Both the position numbers and the translations under genes were made by a program. Source: Pseudomonadota bacterium (GTDB lineage Bacteria > Pseudomonadota > Gammaproteobacteria > Steroidobacterales > Steroidobacteraceae). Taken from it: DNA of 26,819 nucleotides. The notes under the pieces were generated by a model. It did not search any database and had not been told where the DNA came from. It worked only from the letters and a program-made list of their open reading frames with translations. Position 1 is the first letter of the stretch. Each line of letters opens with the position of its first letter. Of the stretch, positions 16,345 through 23,457 are shown piece by piece. Location of the stretch: positions 1 to 26,819 of the forward strand of contig JAJZLX010000528.1 in assembly GCA_021850555.1 (NCBI GenBank), in the 5' to 3' direction.

Positions 16345-18732
16345 TCAGAAGGCATGGCGGTATTGCAGCAAGACCGTCAGGGGCCGCAGTGTGGCCACTT
16401 GGGGAATGACCGTCCCGTTGGCGGTGTACTGCGCATAACCGATGTAGCCGATATCACCGAGGTTCGGCCTCGCATTGGTGGCATTGCGCACGTTCAGCGA
16501 GACCGACGTCCGTCCGCGGCGCACGCCGATCCGTAAATTAACCAAAACATATGAGCGGCGCGTGGCGAAGGTGTCATTGGCGCCGTTCAGCAACGCCCGG
16601 CTGTTTCCGGTGTAACTCGCGTCGGCTTCAAGAAAACCGTCAACCGTGGCCGAGATCGGCTGGGTGTATACACCGGCGAGCGTCGCCGTCCAGGTCGGTG
16701 TCCCGAGCACTCGTGAACCGGGTGTAACCCCGACAATGGCCAGCGCGCCCGGCTCGGTGATGTCAGTTTTTTCGTAACCCACGCCGGCGCGCAGCGCAAG
16801 TGAGGGGACCACATGACCATCGAGTTCGAGTTCCCCGCCATTGATCTGTGCTCGTCGGCCATTGATGTCGAATATGGCTTCGCAGGGCAGGGCGACCTGC
16901 TGCTGGAGATTGCGCCAATCGATGTGGAAGGCGGCGGCGGAGAGCAGCAAACCAGTGTCCGGGATCTGCGTCTTGCCGCCGATCTCGTAGCTCCAGAGCG
17001 TGTCGGATTTCAGGTGCGTAATATCGTTGATCGGCAGGTTCGGCAGCGCACAGAAGGGCAGATACGTTTGCGCGGCGCCGGCACGAAATCCTTCCGCGGC
17101 GGACGCATAGATCATGGCCTGCGTGTCGATTTGGTAGGATAGGGCAACTTTCGGATTTATCCCGGACTGACGGCTCGACTGCGGCGCGCTCGGCGTGACA
17201 CCGAAATTGTTGAAACCATTGGCGGTGAAATCCGAGGTCTGGTGGAGCCAGTATTGCCGTGCGCCCAGAGTCAATTTCAGGTGGCGCGCGAGCGGCACAT
17301 AGATCTGCCCGAACAGCGCGACGTCGCGCTGCATGGCCGGGTTGTAATCCGTCCAGAGCAGGTCGTTGGGCCATGGACCGACGACCGTATTGTTGCGGGT
17401 CGCGGCCACCAGCCCCCGGGCGTACTCGGGCGGAACCGACAGCGCCGAGCGGCTGCGCGCAAAGAAGGCGCCCACCGTGCCGCTCGTGCCGAGAACGCCT
17501 TTGAAAGCGAGGCGCAGCTCTTCCGTGAACTGATTTTCGTAGTTTTCCTGATCCCAGAGAAACGGTTGAGCAGGCAGGGTCGCAACGCCATAGTAGCTCT
17601 GGAGGATCTGCTCGGTGCCGTAGGTCGAGTCCTCGATGTCACGGTTGTGGTGATAGAAATAGCTGGTGGCGGAGACGATCCGTAGCTTGCCGCGTCGATA
17701 GTGAATCTCGAGCGACGGGAGCACCCAGGCGTCGGTCGCGCCGGGCTGGACGTTGAAGGCTCGATTGAGCGTGTAGGTGGGCTTGAAAGCCGGTAGCGGC
17801 GCGAAAGTCGCCGGAAACCCCTTGTCATGCGTGTCTTGCGCCATGACCCGCAGGCGCACCCCGAGTGCCGAACTGAGGTGCCAACGGGTCGTAATCGAGC
17901 CGCCATAGGTCGTTTTGGCGCCTTGATCGCCCACGCTCGTGCGCGGTGCCGGCAGAAAGGGGTTCTCGACCGCCGGGCTCGATGGTGCGGGGTACGTGCG
18001 GGTGAGGTATCCGGCCTCATGAGCGCCAAAGATCACGATGCGGGTCGCGAGGTGCCCCGGAACGAGCGCGATGTTCTCGATGAGGCTCGCCCCCCCATCG
18101 GCGCTGCCGCCGCCTGAAGTGACCCCGACATCAGCGGTGTAGCCGAGTTCGTCGCGACGGAGGTTCGGCGATTGAGTGATGATGCGCACGGTGCCGCCGA
18201 GAGAGCTCTCGCCAAAGAGCGTCCCTTGCGGTCCCTTGAGGACTTCGATCCGCTTGACGTCGACGATGCGCGGATCGATCGACTCCGGGAGCGGCGTGTT
18301 ATCGATATAGAATCCCGTCGCGCCCGATGTACCGAAGAGATTCTGTCCCGTGATGCCCCGGATCGCCACGGTTCGGGCATTGGAAATTCCGGTCGACCCT
18401 GCCCCGTACACGAACGAGAGGTTGGGCGTCTTGGTCGCATAGCCGTCGAAGGAACGAATGTCGAGCGCGGACAGAGTTTCGGATGAGAAGACCGTGATGC
18501 TCTCCGGGACTTTGGCGACGGGTTCGCGCTGCTCCTGCGCAGTGACGATGACGGTACGCAACGCCCCGAGGTCCGTCTCTGCGCTCGCCGCCTCTGCCAC
18601 CATACAGGGGCCTAAGGTCAGCGCAACGAGCATGAGCACGGTCAGAGGGCGCAAAGGAGTGCGCATCGCCGTTGCGATGCCTGTGGGCGTCAGAGGGGGC
18701 GTCGCCCCGCGATTCAGCTGATTCATGGACAT
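16345..18732 (-). CDS. TonB-dependent outer-membrane receptor
   Basis: The 795-residue protein has an N-terminal signal region (hydrophobic run LTVLMLVALTLGP, after a long N-region), a TonB-box-like RTVIVTAQ, a plug domain with PNLSFVYGAG, VAIRGITGQN, VDVKRIEVLKGPQGTLFGESSLGGTV, and a long beta-barrel ending in the outer-membrane signature QYRHAF. It imports a ligand too large or scarce for porins, powered by TonB. The ligand is unknown. The barrel resembles siderophore- and catecholate-type receptors only loosely. The start is taken at ATG 18732, though ATG 18666 gives a more usual signal peptide. It converges on the radical SAM operon, and no regulator adjoins it. Confidence 0.9.
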   Translation of the reverse strand: MSMNQLNRGATPPLTPTGIATAMRTPLRPLTVLMLVALTLGPCMVAEAASAETDLGALRTVIVTAQEQREPVAKVPESITVFSSETLSALDIRSFDGYATKTPNLSFVYGAGSTGISNARTVAIRGITGQNLFGTSGATGFYIDNTPLPESIDPRIVDVKRIEVLKGPQGTLFGESSLGGTVRIITQSPNLRRDELGYTADVGVTSGGGSADGGASLIENIALVPGHLATRIVIFGAHEAGYLTRTYPAPSSPAVENPFLPAPRTSVGDQGAKTTYGGSITTRWHLSSALGVRLRVMAQDTHDKGFPATFAPLPAFKPTYTLNRAFNVQPGATDAWVLPSLEIHYRRGKLRIVSATSYFYHHNRDIEDSTYGTEQILQSYYGVATLPAQPFLWDQENYENQFTEELRLAFKGVLGTSGTVGAFFARSRSALSVPPEYARGLVAATRNNTVVGPWPNDLLWTDYNPAMQRDVALFGQIYVPLARHLKLTLGARQYWLHQTSDFTANGFNNFGVTPSAPQSSRQSGINPKVALSYQIDTQAMIYASAAEGFRAGAAQTYLPFCALPNLPINDITHLKSDTLWSYEIGGKTQIPDTGLLLSAAAFHIDWRNLQQQVALPCEAIFDINGRRAQINGGELELDGHVVPSLALRAGVGYEKTDITEPGALAIVGVTPGSRVLGTPTWTATLAGVYTQPISATVDGFLEADASYTGNSRALLNGANDTFATRRSYVLVNLRIGVRRGRTSVSLNVRNATNARPNLGDIGYIGYAQYTANGTVIPQVATLRPLTVLLQYRHAF

Positions 18733-18873
18733 AGGGGCAGCCGGCTTTCTTGTCGGGCGCGGACTATTTCCTTAGGGACTGGCGGCGGCGCCGTATTCGG
18801 TCCGATGCGGCAGGGGACGGGGCATCCAGGTGCCGCGCGTACGGGTCGGGACGGCGTCGCCGCCAAGGGATGC

Positions 18874-18898
18874 GGTCCTACCCTCCTGTGGCAGGACC
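18874..18898. terminator. Hairpin after the Cys-Pro repeat gene
   Basis: GGTCCT at 18874-18879 pairs with AGGACC at 18893-18898, with two more inner pairs after a mismatch. It lies just past the stop of the minus-strand repeat gene and before the TonB receptor start. There is no T-run, so it is only a candidate terminator. Confidence 0.3.
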
Positions 18899-18914
18899 TT
18901 CCTAGGGTCGCACG

Positions 18915-19202
18915 TCAGCGGGTTTTCGGTGAGCAGGGGCTCTTCGGGGCGCGCGGATTCTTAGCCGCGCAAGGATTTGGCGCCTTCGCCGCACGGGGCT
19001 TTTTCGCTGGCGCACAGGGATTCTTCGCTGCACACGGGCTTTTGGCCCCGCAGGGGTTTCTGGGTGAGGGAGTGCTGCGTGCGGGGAGCGGCTTGCACGG
19101 TGCCCGCGTGTGCGCGTTCTGAGCGAACGAGGGGGCGGCGAGGGCGCCGCCGACCACAATCGCTGCGCCGAGAGTGAGGGCGGTCTTGCTGAAGGACTTC
19201 AT
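18915..19202 (-). CDS. Secreted Cys-Pro repeat peptide (NPC/SPC repeats), candidate metal-binding RiPP
   Basis: The 95-residue protein has a clear signal peptide (KSFSKTALTLGAAIVVGGA, cut near APSFAQ). A mature part of about 65 residues follows, built almost only of Ala, Lys, Arg, Pro, Asn, Ser and Cys. Six cysteines (C36, C51, C57, C63, C78, C90) lie in repeats of the form [N/S/A]-P-C-x-x-K, most with an AK pair after the Cys. It is strongly basic. No enzyme domain is present. ATG 19202 has CGGAGA upstream; the frame runs much further up but that part is out of character. It shares an exact ECF promoter with bufA. I infer metal binding or modification by an MNIO enzyme; neither is shown by sequence. 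Confidence 0.8.
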   Translation of the reverse strand: MKSFSKTALTLGAAIVVGGALAAPSFAQNAHTRAPCKPLPARSTPSPRNPCGAKSPCAAKNPCAPAKKPRAAKAPNPCAAKNPRAPKSPCSPKTR

Positions 19203-19234
19203 GAGCATCTCCGAGTGCGGGGTGATTATCTGAT

Positions 19235-19262
19235 GATTCGGTCGAGGCAATGAAAAGGTTAC
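19235..19262 (-). promoter_or_regulatory. ECF sigma (SigF-like) promoter of the Cys-Pro repeat gene
   Basis: On the minus strand GTAACC (19262-19257) is followed by 16 bases and CGAATC (19240-19235), about 30 bases before the ATG. Both elements, the preceding GC, the following TTTT and the spacer length are identical to the bufA promoter. Confidence 0.82.
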
Positions 19263-19299
19263 GCATGTACTGTGAAACCGCGAGCCGCTCACGAGAGGC

Positions 19300-19325
19300 G
19301 AAACCTTTTGGCGACTTCGAGCGAA
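19300..19325 (+). promoter_or_regulatory. ECF sigma promoter, one mismatch, of the nrsF gene
   Basis: On the plus strand GAAACC (19300-19305), a 16-base spacer beginning TTTT, and CGAA (19322-19325) lie about 76 bases before nrsF. It differs from the two minus-strand copies at one -35 base, so it may be a weaker, autoregulatory promoter divergent from the repeat gene. Confidence 0.65.
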
Positions 19326-19401
19326 CCTGAGGTATGCGGGACGGCGATTCCGGTCCCGTGAATTCGCCCCGGCGTCCCGTACCGGCCTGGAGAATTGTGC
19401 A

Positions 19402-20067
19402 GTGACCGCGCTCACGACAGAAGAACTGATCGACATCCTGGTGTCGCGGATGCGTCCGGTTCGCGCTCTGCGCACACCGGCGCTGCGCGTCGCTGCCTGG
19501 GTGGCGATCTGTCTGCCGTGGCTGATCCTCGTGGTCCTCACCATGGGGTTGCGGCCCGATCTGGCGCCGCGGCTGAGCGATGCGCGCTGGCTGATCGAGC
19601 AGGCCGCCGCGGCGGCAACGGCCATCACGGCGGCCCACGCGGCATTGGGGGCGGGTATTCCAGGGCGCGGGCGAGCGTGGGAGCGTCTCGTGCCGCTGGC
19701 GTTGCTCGCGGTGTGGCTGGGAACGCTGGGTCATGGGTGTTTCACGGCGTTGCACCGGCAGGGGCCGCACGGCCTCATGTTGCACTCCGACTGGGCCTGT
19801 CTGCCGGGGGTGGCCCTCGTGGGCTCGATTCCCGCAATTGCCATCGCTCGGATGATTTCCCGGGGGGTGCCGCTCGCGCCCGTCTCGACCGCGGCGCTCG
19901 GCGCGCTCGCCGCTGCGGCGCTGGGTGAGGTGGGCCTGCAATTCTTTCACCGGGCCGATTCGAGCCTGACGGTACTCCTCTGGCAGGGGGGAGCGGTGAT
20001 CGGGTTGACGGTGCTCGGCGCCTGCTTGGGATCGTCTTGGGTGCGCAGGCGGTCTGCAATGCCGTGA
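19402..20067 (+). CDS. nrsF: NrsF-family anti-sigma membrane protein (DUF1109)
   Basis: The 221-residue protein has about six membrane helices and the DUF1109 layout: a short cytoplasmic N-terminus (LTTEELIDILVSRMRPVRAL), a loop LRPDLAPRLSDARWLIEQA after the first helix, then SDWACLPGVALVGSIPAIAI and MISRGVPLAP. In Caulobacter NrsF holds the ECF factor SigF at the membrane until metals such as chromate or cadmium act. Two cysteines, recalled as C131 and C181, are important there. Here C133 is kept, but the second position reads LQFFHRADS with no Cys. GTG 19402 has GGAGA eight bases upstream. No sigma gene adjoins it, and the DUF6969 gene overlaps its stop. Confidence 0.87.
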   Translation: MTALTTEELIDILVSRMRPVRALRTPALRVAAWVAICLPWLILVVLTMGLRPDLAPRLSDARWLIEQAAAAATAITAAHAALGAGIPGRGRAWERLVPLALLAVWLGTLGHGCFTALHRQGPHGLMLHSDWACLPGVALVGSIPAIAIARMISRGVPLAPVSTAALGALAAAALGEVGLQFFHRADSSLTVLLWQGGAVIGLTVLGACLGSSWVRRRSAMP

Positions 20068-20798
20068 AGACCTTGCATGAGCACAGCTTGCCCGAGAGCC
20101 TCGCGCAAACCGAGTCCGAACTCGAGCGGCTGGCGCAAGCCGCGGCGGAAGTGGTCAACTGCATCCGCGTCTTGGAGAAAAGCGGCAGCAACCTGGTCAC
20201 CGAAGTGCTCGGCGAACGCGAGTTTGTCGAGTTCGAACACTACCCGAAGAACGACGTTTACGACCCGGAGACACACGCACAATATTACTTTCACGCGCAC
20301 CCCCCGACGCGTGGCGAATGGAATGACTACGGGCACTTTCATACCTTCCTGCGACCCAAGGAATGGGTCCGGGAGCTCCGTCTGGCCGCGCCCGGCACGG
20401 AGCCCACCACCGAAGTCAATGACCCCGTGTGCCACCTCGTCGCGATTTCGATGAACCCGCACGGCCGCCCGGTGCGACTCTTCACCACCAACCGCTGGGT
20501 GACCGGCGAGACCGGGTGCGCAGCGCCGGAGCTCATCGGCATGCTCGATCGGTTCGTGGTCGATTTGGCCAAGCCGTCTTGGCCACTCAACCGCTGGATC
20601 TCGGCGATGATCCGGCTGTATCGGGAAGAGATCGTGAAACTTATACATGAGCGCGATGCGAGCATTGCCGAGTGGCAGATCACGCATCCGGAGCGGGACG
20701 TATTCGAGGACCGCGCGCTCGAGGTGACCTCCGCAATGACCATTGACCTCGATGCACGCCTCGCGCTCATTCGGTCTCGCCTGGGTCTGACGGACTGA
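20064..20798 (+). CDS. DUF6969 family protein of unknown function
   Basis: The 244-residue soluble protein matches what I know as DUF6969: EVVNCIRVLEKSGSN near residue 30, then EHYPKNDVYDPETHAQYYF and HAHPPTRGEW, GHFHTFLRPKEW, HLVAISMNPHGRPVRLF and TTNRWVTGETG. Six histidines (59, 71, 77, 79, 91, 93) lie close together and could form a metal site. No signal peptide or helices are seen. GTG 20064 overlaps the nrsF stop (GTGA), so the two are probably translated together and DUF6969 falls under the same ECF promoter. A TTG at 20037 would lie inside nrsF. Function is not assigned. Confidence 0.85.
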   Translation: MKTLHEHSLPESLAQTESELERLAQAAAEVVNCIRVLEKSGSNLVTEVLGEREFVEFEHYPKNDVYDPETHAQYYFHAHPPTRGEWNDYGHFHTFLRPKEWVRELRLAAPGTEPTTEVNDPVCHLVAISMNPHGRPVRLFTTNRWVTGETGCAAPELIGMLDRFVVDLAKPSWPLNRWISAMIRLYREEIVKLIHERDASIAEWQITHPERDVFEDRALEVTSAMTIDLDARLALIRSRLGLTD

Positions 20799-21046
20799 GT
20801 CGAGTGTGGGCGGTGTGGTCTGTAAAAGGCCGCACTCCAGCGCGTCAAAGGGACAAGACACCCGTTCTGGCGATGGGTGCCGGACCCTCACGCACGGAAC
20901 CGGAGATCGAACGATGTCTCGCGCTGATACTTCGCACAGCACCTGCTCCGATACGAACGGTAATGCCATGGCGGTACCGGTAACTCCACCTCGCCCACAT
21001 GCCGCCAGTCGTTGGTCGCTCAGCTGTCCGCGCACCCCGGGCTCGT

Positions 21047-21222
21047 TGACCCATCATTGGGACGAATCTGTGGCCACCCACTGCAGACTCGCTGCGTTCG
21101 CGAGCCGGCAAGCCTGGCCGCCCTTGAACCTTGTGGTGAGTGCGCACCCGCGAGCGAACTGGATGGCCCATGCCAGGTCGAGTTGGACAGCGATGCGCCG
21201 CAGCACCTGAAATGATGGGTCA
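21047..21222. repeat. Inverted-repeat-bounded 176-bp segment (possible MITE or IS remnant)
   Basis: TGACCCATCATT (21047-21058) recurs as its exact reverse complement AATGATGGGTCA (21211-21222). The 152 bases between show no gene. No target duplication is seen outside the repeats, so this may be an eroded element or chance. Confidence 0.35.
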
Positions 21223-21302
21223 GCCCACACAACTCCGCCGAGCGCCATTGTCCGACCTCTGGAATCCGCGACAGAGCGGTAGTTTGGGTCGCGCGAGAGA
21301 CA

Positions 21303-21377
21303 ACGCGCCGAGCTCGCGAGCAGCGTCATGGAGCCGATCGCGCCGGTTTTCGCGAGCACGCGGGCAACGGAGGGCAT
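21303..21377 (-). pseudogene. merC-like 5' remnant
   Basis: From ATG 21377 the minus strand reads about 25 codons resembling the start of MerC, the mercury transport membrane protein. RVLAKTGAIGS lines up with the remembered RIADKTGALGS, and the Cys ten residues on matches the second Cys of the MerC GCAAC motif; the first is Ser here. After that the frame loses all membrane character, so the gene is broken. It lies where a mer structural gene is expected, divergent from merR, with a MerR-type promoter before it. Confidence 0.45.
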
Positions 21378-21430
21378 GTCCGCAACCCCTCTGCATCATG
21401 GTGTCGGTCGTATTGATGCGAACCGATCCG

Positions 21431-21462
21431 GGCTTACGACTGTTCTGAAAGTATCGAGGCAA
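21431..21462 (-). promoter_or_regulatory. MerR-type promoter/operator facing the merC remnant
   Basis: On the minus strand TTGCCT (21462-21457) and TAAGCC (21436-21431) are separated by 20 bases, the overlong spacing typical of MerR-controlled promoters. The spacer holds an imperfect dyad (ACTTTCAGAACAGT). It lies between merR and the merC remnant. The -10 choice is approximate. Confidence 0.45.
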
Positions 21463-21473
21463 TCCCGCTCCTC

Positions 21474-21995
21474 ATGGATCACCTGGCACAACCCCTGACC
21501 ATCGCAGGTCTGGCCAAAGCGGTCGACGTCAACGTCGCAACCATCCGGTTCTATCAACGCAAGGAGCTGTTGCGAATTCCGAGTCGCCCGCCGGGCGGTA
21601 TTCGGCGCTATACCGACGCAGACATGGAGCGCGTGAAGCTCATCAAGGCGGCGCAGCGGTTCGGATTCAGTCTGAAGGAAATCGCTCACCTGCTGCGGTG
21701 TGATGAAGACATGCGCTGCCATGCAGCGACCGAACTGGTGTCCCGCCATCTGGCCGATGTGCGGGCTCGGCTGCGGGATCTGGCGCAAATCGAGGCGACG
21801 CTGGCCAATCTGCTCGAACAATGTCGCCAAGTGCACGAACAGGGTGGCCAAAGCAAGGCGAATGTGGCGTGTCCGCTGATGGCGTGGTTGCATGCCGGCC
21901 CAATGGACAAGGACGTCGAATGCGGAAATATCAGGACCGTAGCTCGCGCGCAAGCTCGCGCCGAGCGAAGTACGTCAGGAGACCGATCAGGATGA
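21474..21995 (+). CDS. merR: Hg(II)-responsive MerR-type regulator
   Basis: The 173-residue protein starts with the MerR helix-turn-helix (TIAGLAKAVDVNVATIRFYQ, then GGIRRYTDADMERV). It keeps the three mercury ligands: C82 (MRCHAAT), C117 (LLEQCRQ) and C133 (VACPLMAWLH), the first two at the same numbers as in Tn501 MerR. The loop between the second and third Cys is 15 residues rather than the usual 8, and about 30 extra residues follow CPLMAWLH. Both features are unusual. It would repress and, with Hg(II), activate a divergent mer promoter, but its neighbour on that side is a merC remnant. Its 3' end overlaps the convergent TVP38 gene by 65 bases. Confidence 0.85.
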   Translation: MDHLAQPLTIAGLAKAVDVNVATIRFYQRKELLRIPSRPPGGIRRYTDADMERVKLIKAAQRFGFSLKEIAHLLRCDEDMRCHAATELVSRHLADVRARLRDLAQIEATLANLLEQCRQVHEQGGQSKANVACPLMAWLHAGPMDKDVECGNIRTVARAQARAERSTSGDRSG

Positions 21996-22614
21996 TCGTT
22001 GCCGCAAGTCCCACCCACAAGAGAATGTTACCTTCTTGACCCATTTGCGTTCGGCCGCTGATGATTGCGGTGAGATTGGCGGCGGCGGTGCCGGCATACA
22101 CGTACAGAAGCGTTCCCGGCAGCATGCCGATCCAGGAGGCGATGAGGTAATCGCGCACGCGCACGGTGGTGATGCCATAGGCATAATTGAGCAGGCCATA
22201 GGGGATGATGGGTGAGAGGCGGGTGAGGAATACCATCCAGAAGCCATGCCGGGCGATCGCACGATCGAGCGCTTGAAATTTGGGCCAGTGCGCGGCGCGC
22301 CCGTGAACCCAGTCCCGCACCAGGGTTCTGCCGAGGAAGAATGCCAGCGTCGCGCCGAGCATACTGCCCATTGACACCAGCAGGAGTCCCCCGGCGAGCC
22401 CAAAGATCGCACCCGCCGCAATGGTGAGGAGCGAATCGGGAAACAATACAATCGCAGCCACCGCATAAATGATGACAAACGGAATCGCCGCCGCGCTGCG
22501 CCATGCTGCGATCCACTCGAGAACCGATCCGAGACCGTATTGAGACAGTATGACGGCGGCAGCGGTGGTGCTGAACAGAATGAGGGCGCTCGCCAGGAGT
22601 ACGCGGGGCCTCAC
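21931..22614 (-). CDS. TVP38/TMEM64 family membrane protein
   Basis: The 227-residue protein has an N-terminal hydrophobic anchor, several membrane helices and the DedA/SNARE-associated domain motifs: VLFPDSLLTIAAGAIFG, GSMLGATLAFFLGR, FLTRLSPIIPYGLLNYAYG, and WIGMLPGTLLYVYAG. TVP38 proteins lie in the inner membrane. In proteobacteria they are often found beside mercury-reductase-like genes, with selenite or mercury import suggested but not settled. The start is GTG 22614. It lies on the minus strand 112 bases after the dsbG-like gene. Confidence 0.9.
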   Translation of the reverse strand: MRPRVLLASALILFSTTAAAVILSQYGLGSVLEWIAAWRSAAAIPFVIIYAVAAIVLFPDSLLTIAAGAIFGLAGGLLLVSMGSMLGATLAFFLGRTLVRDWVHGRAAHWPKFQALDRAIARHGFWMVFLTRLSPIIPYGLLNYAYGITTVRVRDYLIASWIGMLPGTLLYVYAGTAAANLTAIISGRTQMGQEGNILLWVGLAATIILIGLLTYFARRELARELRS

Positions 22615-22726
22615 CCTGACTCCCTCAAAGACTGACGCCGCACGGAAGGTGCCTCAGGGGCAACTGCTGTCGCTCAGGATGCACGCTTTTCCAAGGCCTT
22701 TGGGTGTCTCTGCGTGCTTCTGCAGG

Positions 22727-23341
22727 TCAATGCCCCTTGGCGGAGCGTTCGGCATGTTGTGGAACACTGGCGGTGGCCACGACTTGACCGAGATCGCTCT
22801 TCGGCGGCAATCCTCCGATGGTATAAACCTTGCCTCGCGCATCGATGAGCACGAGGCCGGGCGTGCCGTCGAAGCCGAAAGCCTGCATGAGCGCCTCGTT
22901 GTGGGCGAGTTCACGTAAATCTTGCACGCTTGGGTGCGCGACGGGCGTGATGCCGCCGCCGGCATCGACTCCGCGACCCCAGCGGGCTTCATTCATGCGC
23001 AGGGCCGCCGAGGGATCGGCGGCGTTGAAGATCGCCGCTGCCTTGCCGGGACTGCTTGCCGAGATGACCCCGACCAGAATGTCGCGAACCTGCAGACCCG
23101 AGCGGTAGTACGGCTTCAGGGCCATCCACAGCACGTGGCAGTATGGACAATTGGCGTCCATGAACACGTAGATGACATGGCGCGGATGCGCGCTGCCCTC
23201 GGGTATCCAGTCGGTCTGCTGCAAGGCGCGCATTTGCGCGCGCGCCGTTGCATCTCGCGCGGATGCCGCCAGCGGCAGCGTCAGGGTGAGTAACGCGGCA
23301 GCCACATACACCAGACCCAGTTTCATCCCACTACGCATCAT
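22727..23341 (-). CDS. DsbG/DsbC-like periplasmic thioredoxin-fold protein
   Basis: The 204-residue protein has a signal peptide (to about residue 28, LPLAASA) and a thioredoxin-fold domain with YVFMDANCPYCHVLW, a C65-P-Y-C68 redox pair, and a cis-Pro loop GTPGLVLID at P161. The segment GVISASSPGKAAAIFNAADP and the lack of an N-terminal dimer domain put it near DsbG-type thiol-disulfide oxidases or isomerases. The periplasmic DsbD, also encoded in this window, could reduce it. GGAGGAG precedes ATG 23341 and 23338; either may be the start. It lies between the CueR-like merR and TVP38, all on the minus strand. Confidence 0.85.
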   Translation of the reverse strand: MMRSGMKLGLVYVAAALLTLTLPLAASARDATARAQMRALQQTDWIPEGSAHPRHVIYVFMDANCPYCHVLWMALKPYYRSGLQVRDILVGVISASSPGKAAAIFNAADPSAALRMNEARWGRGVDAGGGITPVAHPSVQDLRELAHNEALMQAFGFDGTPGLVLIDARGKVYTIGGLPPKSDLGQVVATASVPQHAERSAKGH

Positions 23342-23457
23342 GTGCTCCTCCGCCCATGCCTGGTACGAGACCGGGCGGGACGCGCGGATATTGCGATGAG
23401 TGCTCCGAGCCTGCCGTCCGCCGTTCTCGACTCCTTGTAAGGTCATCGCAAACGCCG

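Larger units (their letters stand above)
20799..21473. other. Region of 675 bases without an intact gene
   Basis: No frame here has convincing protein-like composition. It holds a 12-base perfect inverted repeat spanning 21047-21222, a merC-like remnant on the minus strand at 21303-21377, and a MerR-type divergent promoter at 21431-21462. It looks like a decayed insertion or deletion junction next to merR. Confidence 0.5.

Noticed and set aside
16724..16779. Two further GTAACC strings (16724-16729 and 16774-16779)
   Set aside because: Both lie inside the TonB receptor coding region and neither has CGAA 16 bases downstream.
19203..19401. Possible ECF sigma gene beside nrsF
   Set aside because: The 199 bases hold only the two divergent promoters; no frame on either strand resembles sigma-70 region 2 or 4, and none does elsewhere in the window.
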